Source of the DNA: JBGAPH01 sp046349955 | GTDB taxonomy: Bacteria > Planctomycetota > Planctomycetia > Pirellulales > JBGAPH01 | Reading direction: 5' to 3' | Length of the DNA: 64,000 nt | Assembly (NCBI GenBank): GCA_046349955.1 | Contig: JAXMBI010000017.1 | Coordinates: forward strand, 62,001 to 126,000 | In this document: piece after piece, positions 1-9,100 of the stretch | Position numbering within the stretch: position 1 is the stretch's first letter | How the letters are laid out: the number at the start of each line of letters is the position of its first letter | The notes under the pieces: model-generated | Told to the model about the DNA's origin: nothing | The model's input: only the letters and a program-made list of their open reading frames with translations | The model's database searches: none | Made by a program: the position numbers and the translations under genes

Positions 1-1408
1 CATTCTTGAGCAGGCCGAAGTCGGTCAGGTCGACGCGGCCGTTGCCGTTGAAATCGCCTCGAGTCCAGCCGCCGCTTTGGCCAAAGTTGGCCTTGAGGAT
101 GCCGAAATCGGTTAGATCGATCCGGCCGTCTTCATTCGCGTCGCCGAGGGAGGGACCGGGGGGCACATACTCGAAGGCGCCGATGTCGTTGGCCGCCCCT
201 CGAGGGCGCGCAGCGCCTCGATAATCCGTGGGCGGCGCCTGGTTGGCCGTGCCGGCGTCGACGGCCGGCGCGTTGTACTTCAAGCTGAAGTCGTCGTTCA
301 CGTTGACGAACAACTCCTCGGGCGGCGCCACGAAGGAGTGCGCATCCTGCCCGGTGGCGGCTCGCCACTCGGCCAGCGTCAGCCGCGAGTCGCCGTCGTC
401 GGTGGTGAAGCGGTCGATCACGGCGTTGTAGTCACTCTCGAGACCCGGCAAGCTGTCGGCGGCCACGCTCATCGCCCCCCGGTAGCTGTGGTAGCTCAGG
501 AAGATGTTGTTGATCACCGTGTTGTCGGCGCTCCCGTCGCGGATATTGAGCGCCCAACGGGCATCGTCCGCCTGGACCACCGTGTTGTTGGCCACCACGT
601 TGCCGGTCGACGGACCGCCGCCGTCGATGCGATAGAGTGAAATGCCCGAGGCGTGGTTGTCGTAAATCAGATTGTTTTGAATCCGCGAGTTCTGCACGCC
701 GTCGGCGTTGATGGCGGAACCGCCGCCTGAGCCGTTGTCATAAATCAGGTTGTTCTCCACCAGGGCCCCGCTGATCACGCCGTCGCCCCCCTGGCTTTCG
801 TCTCCGTTCATGTGAATGCCATTGGCGTGGTTCCCGTACACGGTGTTGCCGCGGATCACGGGGCGGTCGCCGCTGTTGGAAACATAGATGCCGTGTTCGA
901 GAAAGCTATTGGTGCATACATTGCCTTCGATCAGCAGGTCGTCGCTAAAGCCGGTGAAGATCCCCCAGCGGCCGTTCTGGTCCGTCACGTTATTGAGGAT
1001 CTCTACGTTTTCGTTCACCACCGAACGGATGCCCGCCCGCGGCTGGCCCACCACCTTGAAGCCCTCGATCGTGATGTAGTCGGCCCCCTCGAGATTGATT
1101 CCGTCTGGGGTGCGAGCATTGGGCCGGTCGATCACCGGCTGTCCCTCGCCGCGGAACGTGATGCGGGCAGCGGCCGTGCCATCGCGGTCGAGGTCGAAGC
1201 CGGCGTAGTGCCCTGTCCGGGCGATGACCACATCCCCCGGCACAACGAGATCGGCCGCGTGCTGCAGCGTTTGCCAGGGGGCGTCGGTGGCGCCGCTGGC
1301 CGCGTCGCTCCCTCCTGGGGCGACATAAAACGTGGTCAGCGCCAGCCGCTGCTCGAGCGATTCGAGCGATTGCCGCAGCGCGCGACGAGACAAGAAACGC
1401 CTGGCCAT
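1..1408 (-). CDS. Secreted right-handed beta-helix protein with C-terminal dockerin-like repeats (3' end outside window)
   Basis: The start is an ATG at 1408, and about 469 codons run in frame to the window edge without a stop. The N-terminus contains SLESLEQRLAL, like the export/anchor segments of large planctomycete surface proteins. The middle is rich in repeated short turns (IEGNV, IRGNTVYGN, VENNLIYDN, IQNNLIYDN), the pattern of a parallel beta-helix such as pectate-lyase-like or NosD folds. The end has two Ca-binding dockerin-like units, GDANEDGRIDLTDFG and GDFNGNGRVDLTDFG. It is probably an extracellular polysaccharide-binding or -degrading protein; no catalytic residues were assigned, so the substrate is unknown. 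The missing 3' part may carry a further repeat or a PEP-CTERM tail. Confidence 0.85.
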   Translation of the reverse strand, partial: MARRFLSRRALRQSLESLEQRLALTTFYVAPGGSDAASGATDAPWQTLQHAADLVVPGDVVIARTGHYAGFDLDRDGTAAARITFRGEGQPVIDRPNARTPDGINLEGADYITIEGFKVVGQPRAGIRSVVNENVEILNNVTDQNGRWGIFTGFSDDLLIEGNVCTNSFLEHGIYVSNSGDRPVIRGNTVYGNHANGIHMNGDESQGGDGVISGALVENNLIYDNGSGGGSAINADGVQNSRIQNNLIYDNHASGISLYRIDGGGPSTGNVVANNTVVQADDARWALNIRDGSADNTVINNIFLSYHSYRGAMSVAADSLPGLESDYNAVIDRFTTDDGDSRLTLAEWRAATGQDAHSFVAPPEELFVNVNDDFSLKYNAPAVDAGTANQAPPTDYRGAARPRGAANDIGAFEYVPPGPSLGDANEDGRIDLTDFGILKANFGQSGGWTRGDFNGNGRVDLTDFGLLKN

Positions 1409-1501
1409 AGGAGCATCCCAGAGAAGATCGTGCGAGGAGCAGACGTGCAGTCTACCGCCTCGCGCCGTTTAGGGGTGCAATCGAGCGGGTGGCTGCCTAG
1501 C

Positions 1502-2509
1502 CTACTGCGCCCGGTCGACCAGCAACACCGCCACCCGATGCAACGCCTCGCGCGCCGGGCTGGCGGGCAACGCCTGCAACCGCTCGGCGGCGCGGTGGGC
1601 GTAGTCTTGGGCCAGTTGGCGTGCATACCCCAGGGCGTCGAACCGCTGGAACCAGGGGGCAAGCGCCGCCCGGCCTTCGGCCGCGGGACGGTCGAGCAGC
1701 GCAAGCAGCTCGCGGCGCTCCGCCTCGCTTGCCAACTCGAGGCAGCGAATGAGCGGCAGCGTCGGCCGATGCTTGGCAAGGTCGGTGCCAAGGCTCTTGC
1801 CGGCCACCTGCTCGTCTCCCACGAGGTCGAGCAAATCGTCGGTGATCTGGAAGGCCAGGCCCACCTCGCGGCCATAGGCGGCCAGCTCGTCGCAGATTTC
1901 GGGGGCCGCCTCGGCGTAGTGGGCGCCCAGCCGGCAGCAGCAGGCGCAGAGCTCGGCCGTTTTGGCCTCCAGGATCGCCAGGTGCTCCGCTTCGCCGAGC
2001 GAAAAGTCGCCGCGGGTAGCCAACTGCCGCAACTCGCCGCCGCACACGGTGTTCGTCGCCTCGCCGATCATTCGGCAGGCATACGTGCTCTCGAGCGTGC
2101 TCGCCAGGTAGAAGGCGTGGGTGAACAGGTAGTCCCCCACCAGCACGCTGGCTTCGTTGCCGTAGCGAGCGTTGATCGTGTCGGTGTGGCGGCGGATTTC
2201 GGCCTCGTCGAGCACGTCGTCGTGGACGAGCGTGGCCGTATGGATCATTTCCACCACGGCCGCCAGCACCTGGTGGGCCGGCAGCAGCCGGCCGCTGGCC
2301 TTGCCTGCTAGCAGCAGCAAAGCGGGACGCAGACGCTTGCCCCCCAGGCGAAAGGCGTGTTTGGCCAGGCGGTCGACGAAGGCGTCTTCGTTGCGCAGCT
2401 CGCGCCGCAGCAGTTCTTCGGCCGCCGCCAGTTCTTCCTGAATGGGCTCGTAGAGAAACTGCCAGGCCGGAGGGGCCGAAGGGCGTGTCTTGCCAACGAC
2501 TTGCGACAT
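1502..2509 (-). CDS. Polyprenyl diphosphate synthase (trans-isoprenyl chain elongation)
   Basis: The product condenses isopentenyl diphosphate onto an allylic diphosphate to make a long all-trans chain for quinones or carriers. It shows the substrate-binding GGKRLRPAL segment, the first Asp-rich motif HDDVLDEAEIRR and the second motif FQITDDLLDLVGDE, in the usual order and spacing. At about 335 aa the length suits the octaprenyl/heptaprenyl/solanesyl group (IspB-like). The ATG at 2509 is preferred; an in-frame TTG six codons upstream is possible. Chain length cannot be fixed by eye. The gene lies in a minus-strand run with moaC and glycyl-tRNA synthetase, with no obvious functional link. Confidence 0.9.
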   Translation of the reverse strand: MSQVVGKTRPSAPPAWQFLYEPIQEELAAAEELLRRELRNEDAFVDRLAKHAFRLGGKRLRPALLLLAGKASGRLLPAHQVLAAVVEMIHTATLVHDDVLDEAEIRRHTDTINARYGNEASVLVGDYLFTHAFYLASTLESTYACRMIGEATNTVCGGELRQLATRGDFSLGEAEHLAILEAKTAELCACCCRLGAHYAEAAPEICDELAAYGREVGLAFQITDDLLDLVGDEQVAGKSLGTDLAKHRPTLPLIRCLELASEAERRELLALLDRPAAEGRAALAPWFQRFDALGYARQLAQDYAHRAAERLQALPASPAREALHRVAVLLVDRAQ

Positions 2510-2565
2510 ACTCCGCTCGAGACCCAACTGGCTAAGGATATCGGCCGCCCCGCAAGGCGGCCCGA

Positions 2566-3042
2566 TCAGGACCGCACGAAATGGCCGCTCCGGCCACCCG
2601 ACTTCTCCTCTAACCGCACCTGATCGATCACCATAACACGGTCGAGCGCCTTACACATGTCATAGACCGTGAGGGCGGCGACCGCAACCGCTGTGAGGGC
2701 TTCCATTTCCACGCCCGTGCGGGCCGTGGCCCGCGCCTCGGCCTGGATTTCCAGGGTCTGGGCGTCGAGAAACGCAAACGCCAGCTCCACGCCGTCGAGC
2801 GCCAGCACATGGCACAGCGGAATCAGCTCCCAGGTCCGCTTGGCCGCCTGAATGCCGGCCAGCCGGGCGACCTCGAGCACGTCTCCCTTGGCCAGCGTGC
2901 GGTTGCGCAGGGCCTCGAGCGTGGCCGGGGCCATCACCACGCGCCCCGAGGCCCGCGCGGCCCGCGCGGTGACGGGCTTCAGGCCGACGTCGACCATGCG
3001 GCTGCCCCCTTCGGGCCGGAGATGGGTGAAGTCTGAGGACAT
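2566..3042 (-). CDS. moaC: Cyclic pyranopterin monophosphate synthase MoaC
   Basis: MoaC carries out the second step of molybdenum cofactor synthesis, turning the MoaA product into cyclic pyranopterin monophosphate. The 158-aa length is normal. Family motifs are present: MVDVGLKPVTARAARASGR near the start, KRTWELIPLCHVLALDGVEL in the middle, and VYDMCKALDRVMVI near the end, which contains the Asp/Lys catalytic region. The usual CHPL reads CHVL here, a mild change. The gene ends close to the polyprenyl synthase start and begins 16 bases from the end of the glycyl-tRNA synthetase gene, so co-transcription is likely. No other moa gene is in the window. Confidence 0.93.
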   Translation of the reverse strand: MSSDFTHLRPEGGSRMVDVGLKPVTARAARASGRVVMAPATLEALRNRTLAKGDVLEVARLAGIQAAKRTWELIPLCHVLALDGVELAFAFLDAQTLEIQAEARATARTGVEMEALTAVAVAALTVYDMCKALDRVMVIDQVRLEEKSGGRSGHFVRS

Positions 3043-3058
3043 GGGTTCGTGGGGCTCG

Positions 3059-4666
3059 CTACTGAAGTCGCTGTCGAATCTCTTCCGCGCACCCTTCGAC
3101 TTTGACGCGCGTCTGCTCGAGCGTATCGCGGTCGCGGATCGTCACGGTGCCGTCTTGCAGCGTCTGGCCGTCGACCGTAATGCAGTAGGGCGTGCCGGCC
3201 TCGTCCTGGCGGGCATAGCGGCGGCCGACCGAGCCCTTGGCGTCGTAGAACACGTTGAAGTGCCGCTTCAGATCGCGGTAGATCTTCTCGGCGATCTCCG
3301 GCATGCCGTCTTTGTTCACCAGCGGGAACACGGCCGCCTTGAGCGGTGCGATCCGCGGATGCAGCTTGAGATACACGCGCTCGCGCGGCTTGCCGTTTTC
3401 ATCCGGCACGTTGTCTTCGCGATAGGCCTCGCAGAGGAAGGCCAACGTCGCGCGGTCGGCGCCGGCCGAAGGCTCGATCACGTGCGGCACGTAGCGTTCC
3501 TTGCGCTCGTCGTCGAAGTAGCTCAGGTCCTTGCCGCTCCCACGATGCCGGGGCTTGCCGTCGGCGCCGAGCTCGACCACGAGCTTGTCTCCCTCGCGCA
3601 CCAGCTTGCCTTCCATGTGGCTGCGGAGGTCGAAGTCGCCGCGATGGGCGATGCCTTCGAGTTCGCCGAACTCGCCGGGCGGAAGGAACGGGAAGGCGTA
3701 TTCGATGTCGGCCGTGCCGACCGAGTAGTGGCTCAGTTCTTCCTGGTGGTGGTCGCGCAGGCGGAGTCGGTCGCCGGCCAACCCCAGATCGAGATACCAC
3801 TGGTAGCGGCGGTCGCGCCAGTATTTGTACCACTCGGGCGACGAGTCGGGCCGGCAGAAGAACTCGATCTCCATCTGCTCGAACTCGCGCGAGCGGAAGG
3901 TGAAGTTCCGCGGCGTGATCTCGTTGCGAAAGCTCTTGCCGGCCTGCGCGATGCCGAAGGGAATGCGCACCCGCGAGCTGTCGCACACGTTCTTGAAGTT
4001 CACGAAGATGCCTTGGGCGGTTTCGGGGCGGAGGAAGGCGGCGCCCTCTTCGCCGCTCAAGGCGCCTACATACGTCTTGAACATCAGGTTGAACTCGCGC
4101 GGCGGCGTGAGCGTGCCGAGCTCCTTGGCATCGGGCCCGAGCACCTGCGAGAACTCTTCGACCGACGTGAGCGGTTCGAGCGGGCTCTTCCATTCGAGCT
4201 GCACGGCGTTCTTCGCCCGCAAGCCGAAGAACTTGAGCGCCTTGGCCTCCGTCTCGGCGAGCCCCTCTTCGCCGCCGGATTGGGTGGCGACGAAGATCTT
4301 GCGGCCGTTGTATTCCACCCAGCGGCCGCGGACCTGATCGTGGCGATAGCGCTTCTTGCTCTCGCGGCAGTCGACCATGAAGTCGTGGAACAGGTCGTAG
4401 TGCCCCGAGCACTTCCAGACCTGCGGGTGCATGATGATCGTGCAGTCGAGGCCGACCATCTCGTAGGGCTCAGGCGCGCCGGCCGGCGTGGCCAGATCGT
4501 CGTGGCCGCTCACCATGTCGCGCCACCAGGCCTCCTTCACGTTGCGCTTGAGCTCCACGCCCAGCGGCCCGTAGTCCCAGAAGCCGTTGAGGCCGCCGTA
4601 GATCTCGCTCGACTGAAACAAGAATCCCCGCCGCTTGCACAGCGAGACCAACTTATCCATGTCCAT
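3059..4666 (-). CDS. glyQS: Glycyl-tRNA synthetase (dimeric, class II)
   Basis: The enzyme charges tRNA-Gly in the cytoplasm. It is the single-chain alpha2 type, not the separate alpha/beta form. Visible hallmarks are the N-terminal GGLNGFWDYGPLGVELK, class II motif-like blocks FLRPETAQGIFVNFKNV and FGIAQAGKSFRNEITPR, the EQMEIEFF segment, and VIEPSAGADRATLAFL before the C-terminal anticodon-binding domain. The start was set at the ATG at 4666 (MDMDKLVSLC), where family homology begins. The frame is open further to 4756, but that stretch (LPASEPRSECALAG) looks non-coding. The length is about 535 aa. Confidence 0.95.
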   Translation of the reverse strand: MDMDKLVSLCKRRGFLFQSSEIYGGLNGFWDYGPLGVELKRNVKEAWWRDMVSGHDDLATPAGAPEPYEMVGLDCTIIMHPQVWKCSGHYDLFHDFMVDCRESKKRYRHDQVRGRWVEYNGRKIFVATQSGGEEGLAETEAKALKFFGLRAKNAVQLEWKSPLEPLTSVEEFSQVLGPDAKELGTLTPPREFNLMFKTYVGALSGEEGAAFLRPETAQGIFVNFKNVCDSSRVRIPFGIAQAGKSFRNEITPRNFTFRSREFEQMEIEFFCRPDSSPEWYKYWRDRRYQWYLDLGLAGDRLRLRDHHQEELSHYSVGTADIEYAFPFLPPGEFGELEGIAHRGDFDLRSHMEGKLVREGDKLVVELGADGKPRHRGSGKDLSYFDDERKERYVPHVIEPSAGADRATLAFLCEAYREDNVPDENGKPRERVYLKLHPRIAPLKAAVFPLVNKDGMPEIAEKIYRDLKRHFNVFYDAKGSVGRRYARQDEAGTPYCITVDGQTLQDGTVTIRDRDTLEQTRVKVEGCAEEIRQRLQ

Positions 4667-4814
4667 GTGGGGGCTTTTTCCGTGGAGACAGGTCGAGACC
4701 GCAGGGCCCGCGAGAGCGCATTCCGATCGCGGCTCGCTGGCGGGCAAACTGACCAATTTACCGCGAGCGGCGGCAAGAGGTCTACCGGGCCTAGATCAGG
4801 GTAGTGAAACCGGT

Positions 4815-5087
4815 TCAGGAGGTTTTTCCGGCCAACGGCGGCAAGTGCTTGGTGGCATCTGAGCCGAACGCTCGCTCAACCAGCGCCCTCAGCCCGGCAA
4901 GTTGACTTGGACGTAGCATCGCGGCGCTCCAGCCGGTTTCGCCGTCGTAGCCGTGCTCTAGGAATCGCCACCAGCGAAACTGGTCGGCGAGCACGAAGTC
5001 GGGAACCCCAGCCTCAGTCAAGCCGTCCCGGTTTTGGGAGACCCACTTTGTCCATTCGACCGCCTTTCCGCTCTTGCGGTATCCCAT
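4815..5087 (-). CDS. Conserved-looking small hypothetical protein, 90 aa
   Basis: This frame starts at an ATG (5087) preceded by a GGGA-like ribosome site and encodes a compact 90-residue soluble protein. It has aromatic segments (FRWWRFLEHGYDGE) and an amphipathic C-terminal helix (QLAGLRALVERAFG). No catalytic motif is visible. The frame is open upstream of 5087, but that part is Arg/Gly-rich antisense of the phosphatase gene and not credible. It resembles small planctomycete proteins with a W-x-FLxHGY motif that I have seen without known function. It is separated from the glycyl-tRNA synthetase start by about 150 bases. Confidence 0.55.
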   Translation of the reverse strand: MGYRKSGKAVEWTKWVSQNRDGLTEAGVPDFVLADQFRWWRFLEHGYDGETGWSAAMLRPSQLAGLRALVERAFGSDATKHLPPLAGKTS

Positions 5088-5089
5088 CG

Positions 5090-5257
5090 CTATTCCCAGT
5101 CTCCCTCCATCAGATCGTCGAACCGCCAGAGGGTCCGCGTGGCCCCGGCAGCCATCGCCCACGTGACTCGCGTCTTGCCCGCCGCCAGCAGGGATTGTAG
5201 TACGCCATGGACAGGTTGACTGTGCCGCCCGCGAGAAAGAGCGGGGATCGGTATCAC
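5090..5257 (-). pseudogene. Possible relic of a DDE transposase C-terminus (55 codons)
   Basis: A 55-codon frame from a GTG at 5257 ends with TAG at 5090, two bases before the ATG of the downstream 90-aa gene. Its C-terminal part (GKTRVTWAMAAGATRTLWRF then DDL) resembles the tail of IS1-type or integrase-like transposases of planctomycetes and myxobacteria, which commonly end in a TPAMAAG-x-x-x-x-W-x-x-E/D-x-L pattern. No catalytic DDE core or terminal inverted repeats were found nearby, so this would be a fragment. It could instead be a short leader gene coupled to the 90-aa gene, or chance. Confidence 0.3.
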
Positions 5258-5260
5258 TAC

Positions 5261-6103
5261 CTAATCCCGCTCGAGCGCCCAAGCCACCGCCTGCACCATG
5301 CCATCCTCCGCCAGCGTAGGCGCCACTCGGTCCGCCGCCGCCTGCACCTCGGCCTGGGCATTGCCCATCGCCACTCCCAGGCCGCTCCCCTCGAGCATGG
5401 GGATGTCGTTCACGTCGTCGCCGACGGCGCAGATTTCGTCGGCTGCGATGCCGTGGAGGGCCGCGAGGTGTTGGATGCCGAACCACTTGGTGGCCCCCAG
5501 CGGCGCGATCTCACACATGAAGCCACGGTACTTGGGGCTGCGGATCACGTGAACGTAGAGCTGCTCCGGCAGTCGCGCTGCGAGCTGCCGCTCGAGCTCG
5601 ACCATTTGGTCCCGCGTCCCCATGGCGAACGCGCCGAAGACCTCAGGCGGCGGCGCCGCGATGATCTGCGGCCAGAGTTGCGACGACGGATGGTTCTTGG
5701 CCAAGAACTCGCCCAGCTCCGGGCTCGCGGTTTCGTGCGTCCGGCAGTAGAAGTCGAACCCCTCGTGGAACGTGTCGGCGTAGAGCAGCGCCTCGTGCCC
5801 AGCGCGATCGATCACCGCGAGCGACTCGAGCAACAGCTCGCGGGCAAAATCGGCGCGGTAGAGCGTGCGATGCGTGGCCGGGTCCTTGACGAGAGCGCCG
5901 CTGGCCGTCACCAGGGGCGTCGAGATACCGAGCACGTCGACCAGCGGGAGCACGCGGCTGTAACGCCGTCCCGTGGCGAGCACGATTTCGATCCCGGCCT
6001 CGCGCGCCTGCTGCAGCGCCCGCCGCACCCCCGCCGACACGCGGTCCTCCAGATCCACGAGCGTGCCGTCGATGTCGAGCGCGAGCAGTCGAATGCGTGC
6101 CAT
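5261..6103 (-). CDS. Cof-type HAD-superfamily phosphatase
   Basis: The 280-aa protein has HAD motif I, LLALDIDGTL, at residues 6-15, motif II around LATGRRYSRV, a lysine in the KYRGFMCEIAPLGATKW region (motif III), and motif IV GDDVNDIPMLEGSGLGVAMG. The last is followed by the ADRVAPTLAEDGMVQAV ending typical of the Cof/YwpJ (IIB cap) group, which dephosphorylates small phosphorylated metabolites. The substrate cannot be predicted. It begins six bases from the stop of the large amidohydrolase gene, so the two may be transcribed together. Confidence 0.9.
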   Translation of the reverse strand: MARIRLLALDIDGTLVDLEDRVSAGVRRALQQAREAGIEIVLATGRRYSRVLPLVDVLGISTPLVTASGALVKDPATHRTLYRADFARELLLESLAVIDRAGHEALLYADTFHEGFDFYCRTHETASPELGEFLAKNHPSSQLWPQIIAAPPPEVFGAFAMGTRDQMVELERQLAARLPEQLYVHVIRSPKYRGFMCEIAPLGATKWFGIQHLAALHGIAADEICAVGDDVNDIPMLEGSGLGVAMGNAQAEVQAAADRVAPTLAEDGMVQAVAWALERD

Positions 6104-6109
6104 GCGGCC

Positions 6110-9100
6110 CTAGTGAACGTGGTCGTGGGCGTGGCAGAAGATGTCGGTCCGCGGCCAGAGGACCTTGCCGGAGCCATCGTCCTCGCCGGGGGCCCGCATC
6201 GTGTCGCCTGAGCCCAGCACCTTCTGCACGAGCGCCGCGTGCATCCGGCGGGCTTCCTCGCGGCGCGTGCGGTCTTCCTCCAGGTCGAAGTAGCGGCGGC
6301 CGTCGATCCAGGTCTGCTCGCAGCGAGAGTAGCCCGAGAGCGGCGAGCCGCTCCAGACGACGAGATCGGCGTCCTTGCCCGGCTCGAGCGAGCCCACGCG
6401 GTCGTCGATGCGGAGCTGCTTGGCCGGATTGAGCGTGACGAACTGCAGGGCGTCGGCCGGCGGCACGTCGCCGTACTTCACCGCCTTGGCCGCCTCGAGG
6501 TTCAAGCGGCGGGCCAGTTCGGCGTCGTCGGAGTTGAACGACACGACCACGCCGGCCGAGCGCATCAGCGCTCCGTTATAGGGAATGGCGTCGAAGACCT
6601 CGAACTTATAGGCCCACCAGTCGGAAAAGCTCGAGCCCATCACGCCCAGCCGGGCCATCTCGTCGGCCACTTTGTAGCCTTCCAGAATGTGCTGCAGCGT
6701 GGCGATCTGCACGCCGAACTCCTGGCAGGTGCGGAGCAGCGCCAGGATTTCGTCCTGCCGGTAGGAATGGCAGTGGATCAGCCGCTTCCCTTCGAGGATC
6801 TCGGCGATCGCCTCGAGCTCCAGGTCGACTCGCGGAGGCAGCCCTTCGCGCCGCTCGCGCCAGGCATGCTGCTTGGCCCGATACTGGCGGGCGGCCAAAA
6901 AGGCGTCGCGCACGATCTGCTCCACGCCCATCCGCGTTTGCGGGTAGCGGCTGGCGAAGCGTTCGCCCCAGTTGCTCTGCTTCACGTTCTCGCCGAGTGC
7001 GAACTTGATGCCCGGCGGAGCGCCGGCGAACTTGAGCTCGTCGGCCAGGGCGCCCCAGCGGAACTTGATCACCTGATTCTGGCCGCCGATCGGGTTGGCG
7101 GAGCCGTGCAGGATGTTTGCCGCGGTGACGCCGCCGGCAAGCTGGCGATAGATGTCGATGTCGCTCGAGTCGATGAAGTCGCCGATCCGCACCTCGGCCG
7201 TGATCGCCTGCCCCGATTCGTTCACGCCGCCGTCGGTGGCGATGTGCGAGTGGCAGTCGATGATGCCGGGAGAAAGATGTTTGCCCGTGCAGTCGATCAC
7301 CTTCGCGCCGGCGGGCACAGCCACGTCGGGGCCCACCGCCACGATCTTGCCCCGCTCGACGAGCACCGTGGCCTTGTCGAGCGTGCCGGCCGGACCGCTC
7401 GTCCACACCGTGGCGCCCGTAAAGGCCACGACCTGGGGCTGATCGGGCGGATTCATCCGGCCGAAGGCCCCCAGCGGGTAGTTCACGGCGAACTTGGCCG
7501 CGGCGTCGCTGGCCGGCTTCGGCTTGTCTTTCGTCTCCTCTTTCGCGGGCGCCGAGCGCGTGGCGGACCAGCGGAAGCTCGTGCCGTCGGCCCACAGGCC
7601 TTCGCCAGCCAGTTCGAGCGAATCGGCCGTTTCGTTGCGCACCGCGCCGCTGATTCGCACCGTCCCTTCGCGGCCAATGGACTGGCCGGCGAACGAGGCG
7701 CTAAAGCGGCCATGGTCGAAGGCCGGGCTCTTGAGCTCGAGCGTCTTGCCGTCGCGCTCGAGCTTGCCGCTGAGCTCGTTCGGCTTGCCGGAAAGCTCGA
7801 GCGTGGCGACCACTTGTTCCGGCGCATCGGGGGCCACGACCAACCGCCAGGTTCCGCGGAGGTCGAGCTTCGAAGAAGGCTCGAGCACGTAGCGGCGGCC
7901 GTCGATCCAGGTTTCGACCACCGGGGCGCCCTCGTCGAAGAGTTCGCCGCGCACGATTACCAGGTTGGCGGACCGCCCGGCGGCGAGCGTGCCGACGCGA
8001 TCAGCAATGCCGAGCAGTTCGGCGGGCGTGGTCGTGAGCGCACGGAGCGCGTCGTCGCGGCTCAGGCCGCGGCGCACCGCTTGGCGCACGCTCTTGAGGA
8101 AGTCGCCGGCCTCCGGCAGGCCGTGACTGGTGAGCGCGATCTTGACGCCGGCCTTGGCCAGGCGGCCCGGATTCTCGGGCGCCAGGTCCCAGTGAAGCAA
8201 ATCTTCGAGCGCCGCCGCATGCGCGGTCTCGAGCGTGGCTACGTGCGGCGGCTTGGGAAACCGCACCGGCACGATCACCGGCCGCCCCGCTTGCTTCACC
8301 GCCTCGAGCTGCCGGTACTCATGCCCCGACCCATGGATGATCGCCTGCAGCCCGAATTCGCGGGCGACGCGATCGGCCCGCAGGAAGTACAGCTCGTCGC
8401 TCGTTTCGAAGATCACGGGCATTTGCCCGCGAACGCTTGGGCCGAGCGCCGCCAAGGCGTCGTTGCGCTCGGGGCGGGGGACAGTGGTCGAGGCGTCGAA
8501 GGCCCGCCAGGCTTCGTCGTACCAGGCGGCGTCGTAGAACGACTGGCGGGCGAGCGTCAGAGCGCCCATCGGTGAGTTGGGATAGTGGTCGCGTCCGCCG
8601 CGCGACAGCGTCAACACCACATGCTGCCCGGCGCGTTCGCGGAGGATCGTCTGCGCGCTGGCGTCGTCGGCCGTGGTGACGACGGCGCTCGCGCCGCGCA
8701 CGATGCCGGCCGGCGGGGCCACCAGCCGCACGGTGATGCCCTGCCCGCGAAGCTGCTTGTTGCGGCCTTCATCGGACTTGTAGTGCGCGGCCGCGTCGAG
8801 TTGCGGCGTAACTTCGGAATTCCAGTAGGGAGCGCCGCGGTCGCGAACGGCGCTGGCCGCCTCGTCGCCGCCGGACAACTCGCCATAAGCGTCGATCAAG
8901 CCGGGGTAGATCGTGCGGCCTTCGAGGTTCCAGACGCGCGCGCCCGCCGGCACGGAGACGTCGGCCCCCACCGCGACGATCCGCCCTTGGTCGATCACCA
9001 GCGTGCCGCGCTCGATCACTTGGCCAGGGGCCGTTACGATCTTCGCGCCGACCAGGGCGTGCAGCGTGGGGTTGTTGCTCCGCAAGCCTTCGGGGGGCCG

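Noticed and set aside
812..2311. 499-codon open frame on the plus strand
   Set aside because: It is antisense to the beta-helix protein and polyprenyl synthase genes, has Val/Ala/Gly/Arg/His-rich composition and no domain; a by-product of high GC.
2852..4804. 650-codon open frame on the plus strand
   Set aside because: Antisense of the well-defined moaC and glycyl-tRNA synthetase genes; no recognisable motif.
6239..8575. 778-codon open frame on the plus strand
   Set aside because: Antisense of the tandem amidohydrolase, with composition typical of shadow frames.
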